Part shown: piece after piece, positions 12,775 to 20,438 of the stretch
How the letters are laid out: the number at the start of each line of letters is the position of its first letter
Position numbering within the stretch: position 1 is the first letter of the stretch
Assembly: GCA_022592435.1 (NCBI GenBank)
Contig: JABYQS010000496.1
Span: 1 to 20,438, forward strand
Direction: 5' to 3'
Source of the DNA: Cerioporus squamosus
Lineage: Eukaryota > Basidiomycota > Agaricomycetes > Polyporales > Polyporaceae
DNA length: 20,438 bases
Position numbers and translations under genes: made by a program
The notes under the pieces: model-generated
Told to the model about the DNA's origin: nothing
Databases searched by the model: none
Seen by the model: the letters and a program-made list of their open reading frames with translations, nothing else

Positions 12775-14709
12775 ATGGCCCCGAAGATTGAGTACTACTG
12801 CCCTTGTCTCTCCGAGTCCCCGCACCCGCCACCGCCGAATCTGCCCTCGTCGTCATACAGCTTCCATCCGCTACACAACCTCTTCTTCTGCGAGGAGTGC
12901 GATGCGGTGCGGTGTAATCGGTGTGTCTCGGTCGAGGTGAGCGGGTACTATTGCCCGAACTGTTTGTTCGAGGTCCCGAGCGCGAGCGTGCGCGCGGAGA
13001 AGAACAGGTGCGTCCATGGCCCTGGTATAGGACTATGGGGAGGTACTGATGCTGCTGGGCAGATGCGCACGGAACTGCTTCTTGTGCCCGAACTGCCGGA
13101 ACACGCTCACGGTTGTGCCGTCCGACCCGCCAGAGGACGTGGACAGCAGGACGTCGCCCATCGTCGCTACTACGCTCGGAGAGCCTCCGTTCTTCCTCTA
13201 CTGCAACCACTGCCGATGGGACTCTGCCGAAGTAGGTATCACGTTCGAGAAGCCCACCGGCCTCGCAGGTGCGTCGCGCTTCTGTACCATCCTCCTCTCC
13301 CCACCATATAGCCGCACACACACATGCTGATTCTCCCACCCCCTAGCACAGCTGCAGAAGTTCGAAGACTCGGCCCCAGAGTCGCTCGAGTTCGAGCGCC
13401 TGAAGGAACACTTTGAGCCCTTCCTACGTGCATCCTCTTCCTCCTCCGCCCTCCCCAGCGCGTCCTCACACCACGTACATACGAACCCCATCACAGCTGC
13501 AGCGTCGTCCGCCCTCGCGCGCGACATACCCGGGGTCGGCAAGTACAACCCGCTTACGCGCTCGCGCGTCGGGCGCGAGAAGGCCGCGCACAGGCAGGAG
13601 TACCCGGACTACAAGAGCAGGGTCGAGATCGGTAGCGCCGCGGCGCTGAGCGGGGAGGCCGATGCCGAGTTCTTGAGGCATCTGGAGACAGTGAGCGAGG
13701 TTGCGGCGCTCGAGCAGCGATGGACGAATAGCTGGGTGGCGCCGCTGAGCGCAAGGTGAGTATAGCGTGTCATGGTATTCGTCGAGGCTGATGGAATGCA
13801 TGTCGCAAGCGAGCTGAAGCCGCTCCGGATACCGCTGCAGTCGAAGAAATCGAAACGATGTCCGAGCTGCCGGCACATCCTCATCAAGCCGGAGCAGAAG
13901 GCGCAGTCTGTAAGGTTCAAGATCAAGCTTGTCGCAGCCAACTACCTCCCCGCGATCGCCGTCACGCTGCCACACGCACAAGCCGCGATTGAAATGCTGA
14001 AGCGGACGAGCAAGTCCACGTCGGCGGCAGCTCAGGCCGAGGAGCAGCAGGCCGCGGGGGCGCTCATAGCGGGCCACTCGTACTCGTTCCACCTGGCGTT
14101 CACGAACCCGCTCTACGACCCGATACAAATCAGGTTGGCGAAGGCGCTTGCGCCGGCGCAGACAACGGAGGGCGACGAGGCGGCTGAGCGGGCACGCCGG
14201 AGCACGTTCCAGATCCAGCTGCCGAGCGCTGCGTTTCCCGTTGGGGCGTTTGCGGAGGCCTGGGAGTACGACGACGAGGACGAGGACATGTTCCTGGACG
14301 ACGACGGCATGGAGATCGTGGAGGCGCGGGGGAAGAAGGGGAAGGACGGGCTGGGCAAGACGCGGTCGGTGGGCATCGTGGAGAAGCGGGCGAACGTGAC
14401 TATTGTGAGCGGGGAGGTGCTGATACCCAAGGAGGCCCGTGGCGACGTGAGGGTACGTGGGCGGTTTGCTTGTCTTCTGCGCGGGCGGGCTATATGTGCT
14501 GACTGGCAACGCGACAGTTCAACATGCTGGTGTCGTACACATACCGGTCAGACGACCCAGAGCCGTCTGAGGAGGCGCAGACTGGGACGCCCTCGCGAAC
14601 GCACGGGGCGAACAAGGGCCCAGAGATGAAGAACTTCTCGTTCTATACGGTCGTGGACCTTGGATCTATCGTGTACAGAGAGGAGCCCAAGCTCACTGCG
14701 GATCTGTAG
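12775..14709 (+). CDS. DCTN4: Dynactin p62 subunit (DCTN4 family)
   Basis: Five exons, 12775-13007, 13063-13268, 13347-13755, 13810-14452 and 14518-14709, with GT-AG introns of 55, 78, 54 and 65 bp, join in frame to 560 residues, longer than the roughly 460 of the human protein. The N terminus has the family's cysteine pairs: C9/C11, C39/C42, C47/C50 and C60/C63 (YYCPNC), then Cys79, Cys83, Cys86 and Cys89 in a CARNCFLCPNC segment spanning the first intron, then YCNHCRWDSAEVG. A later KRCPSC pair (about 300-303) precedes the conserved FKIKLVAANYLP strand. An acidic run (about 436-455, EYDDEDEDMFLDDD) is a fungal insertion by inference. Dynactin p62 is part of the pointed-end complex of the Arp1 filament, supporting dynein cargo transport and nuclear migration. 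The third intron's acceptor (13809) was chosen because only it keeps the frame into SELKPLRIP. Confidence 0.93.
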
Positions 14710-15187
14710 TCGGACGTCCTCGCTCGTCCTCACGTCGTCTGACTCTGGCAGAGCACTCAACACTGCCAGTGGATCTCTGTGATATGTATGCCTGATGATC
14801 ACCGACGAATGTCTCGTCTGAGTTCAGAGGACAGGAAGCTGCGCGGTCGAGCGTGCTACGATACGCCACCGGGCCGGACCAATGGGCGTGCGGAGTCGGA
14901 GCCAATCAGGACGCGCGCTGTCCGTCTGATGCATCCGTGCACAGTCGCTGTTGTTGCCAACTTGTCGCGCTCAGCCTCTCGTCCCTGGATACGAGCTCGC
15001 CTAAGCAGAGGAAGGTCATTCATGATGGATCCCCCGGGCCGTAGTACCACGGCTTCCTTCTCCCTCTCAATTCACCTCTCGCCTCATTATCCTTAATTCT
15101 TCCCGGCCTCGTTCCCTTGTATGCTGCTGTGTCGGCAGAGCCAGACGCAAGCATAACTTCCGCTCGTTTCACAGGATACTAAGCTAT
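14710..15187 (+). promoter_or_regulatory. Intergenic promoter with two CCAAT boxes
   Basis: CCAAT pentamers at 14879-14883 and 14902-14906 lie 23 bp apart on the + strand. A pyrimidine-rich run at about 15045-15120 follows, as is usual near fungal transcription starts. Together they suggest a + strand promoter for the gene beginning near 15188. Confidence 0.4.
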
Positions 15188-16375
15188 ATGGCGTCGAGCG
15201 TCTCGCAGAATAGCGCAACAAACACACGACCAACGCTGGCGGAGCCGCCCGGACCCCGACAGTGACCATCACGCCGGTACGGCGCAGACGGAGGGGGACG
15301 AGCATGTCGAGGAGCTGCAGGAGATCCCGCTGGTGTATGATGAGCCGCCGCGCCCACAGGCGGGGCCACTGCCGAGGAGGCGGGGAGCTAGGCTACCAGG
15401 AGGGCGAGCAGGAGGCGGAGAGCCAGGCGAGTTCCTCATCTGTGTCTCTTCCCGAACGACATCCGGCGGACCGGGACGCGCCCCCTGCAGCCACGCTTGG
15501 AGTAGGGGATGCGGCAGCGGCGGGGGATCCTCCACGCTCGCCGTCGCGGACGGAGTCGACGAACACCGCGAACTCGACGGGCAAGCGGAGCCTCATCTCG
15601 TTCCTCAAGCCGAAGCGAAATACCCACCTATGCAGCCTCCGCCTCCCACCCTGGCCATCTTCCTATTCCAGCTGTGCCTCTTTCGGCGGGACTATCGCAG
15701 CTGTGTGCTCATCATCAAGCGGATGCAGAAGTCGGGTCGGCAGCGCGTCGGACGCAAACGACGACCAAGACAGCACGACGACAACCACGGCCGTGTTCAG
15801 CTCGACGTCTGCGCAGATCTTCGTGCACGTCGCCTTCGCTGATCGTCAGTCTTGCATAGGGCATTCTTCATCGAGCGCTCCGTCTTCCGCCTGCGGGCGG
15901 AGGCGGTACGGGCATGTGCACCCCGGCGAGATCCTGCCCAGTGCGCGCAGGGCACAGCAAGAGATGTCGATGGGCCTCGCGCCGTGGAATCGCCCTCCCA
16001 TTCCGACGTACGCTGCGGCGCTCGCGCAGTCCGGCGTGGGCACTGGCGACGTCGAGGACAACATCATCGCGATTACCCCGCCGCCGCGTACGCAACACAC
16101 GCGGCAGCACCCTGCTCTTGTCTGGTTCCTCACCGAGGCTCTCCGTGCGCAGCGGCCGAGCAGCGGTGGCTCGACGCGAGCCCGGAACAGCGGGAGGAGC
16201 AGCCGGAGGGTGAGGAGTGCAGAAGACGACTCGCAGGACCGGCCGAAGAGCTACATGAGCACGGACCCCGAGTGGGAGGCTCGGTGCGACGCGGACAGGG
16301 CCCTCGTTCTGGAGGAGACGTTTCGCGTTGGAGGAGGTGGCGGCCGGAGCAGGAGCTCATAGGCAGCGTGGTTGA
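15188..16375 (+). CDS. Hypothetical protein, frame broken by several indels
   Basis: No single frame makes a convincing protein, but coding-like pieces follow one another across three frames. ATG 15188 opens MASSVSQNSATNTRPTLAEP, which hits a stop at 15263; the next frame continues TVTITPVRRRR. Then come HVEELQEIPLVYDEPP (about 15300-15360), a Ser-rich stretch ending SLISFLKPK (about 15385-15610), SARRAQQEMSMGLAPWNRP (about 15940-16000) and a C-terminal SYMSTDPEWEARCDADRALV (about 16250-16310) with LEET after it. Around 16078-16135 three single-base gaps spoil a PPPAYG...STLLLSG-like segment that I remember from uncharacterised basidiomycete proteins. The longest single frame stops at 16362; the likely original frame stops at 16373-16375. 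I do not know the function. The breaks look like sequence deletions rather than introns, since no good splice pairs sit at them. Start, end and exon content are uncertain. Confidence 0.5.
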
Positions 16376-18342
16376 GAGGAAGGGTGGTCAAGGGGGGGGC
16401 AGGCCTCTGGGGTTGGGGTTGGGTGGTTGACGGACTTTGTGGTGAGGTCCCTAAGCTCGCTGGTGTGCAGGCGGCTTAGTCACTTTGCTGCCACGACCAT
16501 GTTCTGACCGAACCACCGATCGTCATCTGCGCAGATTTATTTTGGTCGGACTGCTTTCGCCAGCGTTCTCACTGCAGTCTTTGTATGTTTGTCACTGTAT
16601 CTGTCCAGCTTGGTCCGATATCCGAGTCATGCGCTCTCTCTCCGAACACTTGCGGAGTCCACGCCGAGTGGGTGTACCTCAGGTCCCTCGTACGAGTCTC
16701 CCGCCGAGAACGCCGCACGGGCTCGAAATCTTCCTGCAGCCGCATGTCGCAGCAGCGTGTCCGATCGTCAGTGCATTCTATTCTGACAGGAGCAGGTGGC
16801 GCGACATAGCCGTGGCCTCGCAGTCCATTGCGAAGGGTCGTTCCGCGGACGTCATTAGACAATCTAACGTGAGACGGTCCTATCGCTGAGTTTTTGGCGC
16901 GGCTGAGGGATGAGTTCTTCATAGGGAATTAACCCTCCAGAAACCAGCGAGCTACCGAATCGATACCTCGTACCGAGAACGCCCGGCGTTCCAGCATCCA
17001 GGGAACGGTCTTCTAGCCACATGTCGCGCATCAGACGAAGTTGGAGCGGTAGGAGGGGCGGCTCGAGCGGTGAGAACAGAGACATCCGCTTGTGAACATC
17101 GTGGGCAGGAGTCGGGACGACCCTGACGAGTACTTGGTATGTCGTCGTGAATGTTTGTGATATGACGACAGTACGACTCACACAAGTGCCAAGGCCGATC
17201 TCTCGCACAGGAACAGCACTCCGCGGCGGTGGCTCAACAGAAGGCGGAGAACGTTCGACGAAACACCGCTGCGTCCGAGTCTGTGGCCGCGATTACGGCG
17301 GCTGCGTGTTCTTCAGGTCGGTTGAGGGATCGTCCTTGACGACCTGGGCTCTCGTGTCCTTAACCATTGGACATGTGAGCAATGCGCCGTAAGCCCAAGC
17401 GCAGCGCCCCCAGCGGGTCGACGGCAGCTGAGCAAACAGGCCTGGCACATGTCCTTAACCCGACACGACGTTTTTTACCTTTACAGACCGAATGCCCTCT
17501 CGCGATCTCTCCGTTTGTCCGAACGGCATAGGCGTCCCTGGGCAGGGCTTGCCGACGTCAGAGTTCGTACGCTAGAAGGACACCGAAGAGCGAATGCGGT
17601 CCCGGGGACTGGGAGCTCGTAACCATCGCACGCTTTATCCGGCGATTATGCCCGCAAAATCCAGTGGACGACCTGGATGGGCGATCTGTGTGAGAGTTCG
17701 AGGCGGGCGACGAATGGGTTTTGGAGCCGGCGGCTGCGCGCGAGAACCGCCGGAGCCGTTGACCCCACACGAGCACGTGTATTTCGCGTCGCCGGATCAT
17801 CAGAACTTTGAGAAGTGCGGAGGAGAATCTGGGGAGACCGTCTGTTGCTCTTTTGTTGACGACACTGGTCACGACATACCACGTTCTTCTCGCAGTCGTC
17901 GGCGCGACAGCGGGGCGCGATTCGCTGCCGAGGAGTGCGGGGTGTGCATGTAACTCATTCATGCTCGGAAGGTGCCTTTGAGTCTCACTGGCAGCTGCAC
18001 GTTCTCGGAGCGCTGTTAGCATCCTTGCGCCCGACCACGACTCCGACTGCCGCTGCCAATACCACAGCACTCGCAGGCTGCAGCACAGTGAAGCAACTGC
18101 TCACATCAATGCGTCATTGGTGATCGCTGTCGTCGTTCTCTGGATTTGTCGACATCTTTGTCCCAGCCACGCCCGCCGCTGCACGGGATCAATTGGTTGC
18201 GACGCGAGCACGAATGGAATCAACATGCACACCATCACCGATTCCTGTCTTCCTGCTGACCGCCTGACCACTTCACCCATTCCTGCACCATGCGGGCACA
18301 TGTCCACCTGCGTCGGGCCATCGTCAGCCTCACTTCGGGTCC
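16376..18342. other. Intergenic region, possible minus-strand relic
   Basis: The first part (to about 16620) is T-rich and resembles a 3' UTR. No intact gene is supported in the rest. A minus-strand stretch around 17765-17885 reads TWYVVTSVVNKRATDGLPRF and then LLKVLMIR, with a one-base shift needed for RD. It vaguely resembles fungal seven-helix DUF6533-type proteins. A T6 run lies at about 17471-17476, and the 11-mer TGTCCTTAACC occurs at 17355-17365 and 17450-17460. None of these supports a confident call. Confidence 0.35.
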
Positions 18343-18355
18343 CTCCAGCCTCCGC
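18343..18355 (-). promoter_or_regulatory. Pair of CreA-type sites (SYGGRG) in glucoamylase promoter
   Basis: On the minus strand, CTGGAG (18343-18348) and GCGGAG (18350-18355) both fit the CreA/Cre1 consensus SYGGRG. They are one base apart and end seven bases before the TATA box. Closely paired sites are the kind that mediate CreA repression in Aspergillus. Binding here is inferred. Confidence 0.45.
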
Positions 18356-18361
18356 ACGACG

Positions 18362-18369
18362 TATAAATA
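18362..18369 (+). promoter_or_regulatory. TATA box of the glucoamylase gene
   Basis: TATAAATA lies 128 bp upstream of the glucoamylase start codon at 18490, a normal fungal spacing. Confidence 0.7.
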
Positions 18370-18489
18370 CAGGCCAGGCTTCGCTGCTGTTCTGCACTGG
18401 CAGCGACGTCCCGTCCCCGTTCGTCGTCAGTACCGGCATTCCGTCCCTCGAGGCCTCGTCACTCTCGTTCAGAGCCCTGACCGGCGACC

Positions 18490-20419
<1,930 letters not shown>

Positions 20420-20438
20420 GTGCGTATACACGTTCTCC

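Noticed and set aside
13466..14509. 347-codon antisense open frame across the DCTN4 gene
   Set aside because: A shadow of the codon bias in DCTN4 exons, which are supported by domain matches and consistent splice sites.
17355..17476. Possible Pol III RNA gene: repeated TGTCCTTAACC, a GGACATGTG/CACATGTCC pairing and a T6 run
   Set aside because: No A box or B box, and no match to tRNA, U6, SRP, 5S or RNase P signatures; the T6 run is probably incidental.

Overview
The window looks like genomic DNA from a basidiomycete fungus. An Agaricomycete, probably of the Polyporales, is my best guess from the glucoamylase and CreA-like protein sequences and the 50-80 bp GT-AG introns; no marker fixes the species. 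All supported genes lie on the + strand.

Layout: (1) 704-1231, a small secreted cysteine-rich protein with two beta-gamma-crystallin-type D/N-D/N-x-x-S-S motifs, built from four exons including a 7-nt microexon. A 33-bp imperfect direct repeat (1-33 and 1541-1573) brackets it and hints at a tandem duplicate upstream. (2) 1677-2780, an intronless protein with an N-terminal calponin-homology-like (CEP95/DUF5745-type) domain. (3) About 3,000-8,400, over 5 kb with no gene I can support. (4) 8,400-9,302, a purine-rich then pyrimidine-rich leader with no ATG for 681 nt, leading into creA/cre1 (9303-11637), the two-finger C2H2 carbon catabolite repressor. (5) 12775-14709, the dynactin p62 (DCTN4) subunit in five exons. 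(6) 15188-about 16375, a conserved-looking hypothetical protein whose reading frame breaks several times. (7) 16,376-18,300, intergenic, with a weak minus-strand trace of a membrane-protein gene. (8) 18490 to the window end, a secreted GH15 glucoamylase with the start of a CBM20 starch-binding domain, cut off by the window edge.

The functional link is carbon use. A CreA-type glucose repressor lies 6.9 kb upstream of a starch-degrading glucoamylase whose promoter carries two adjacent CreA-type SYGGRG motifs just upstream of its TATA box. Repression of the enzyme by this regulator is a reasonable inference, not shown.

Quality warning: from about 15.2 kb onward coding frames are broken by many small deletions, at least 11 in about 1.1 kb of the glucoamylase, while splice sites and codon sense remain intact. 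Genes at 0.7-2.8 kb and 9.3-14.7 kb are clean. Uncorrected sequencing or assembly deletions are more likely than true pseudogenes. I found no convincing novel multi-gene system, CRISPR array, tRNA, rRNA or intact transposon.
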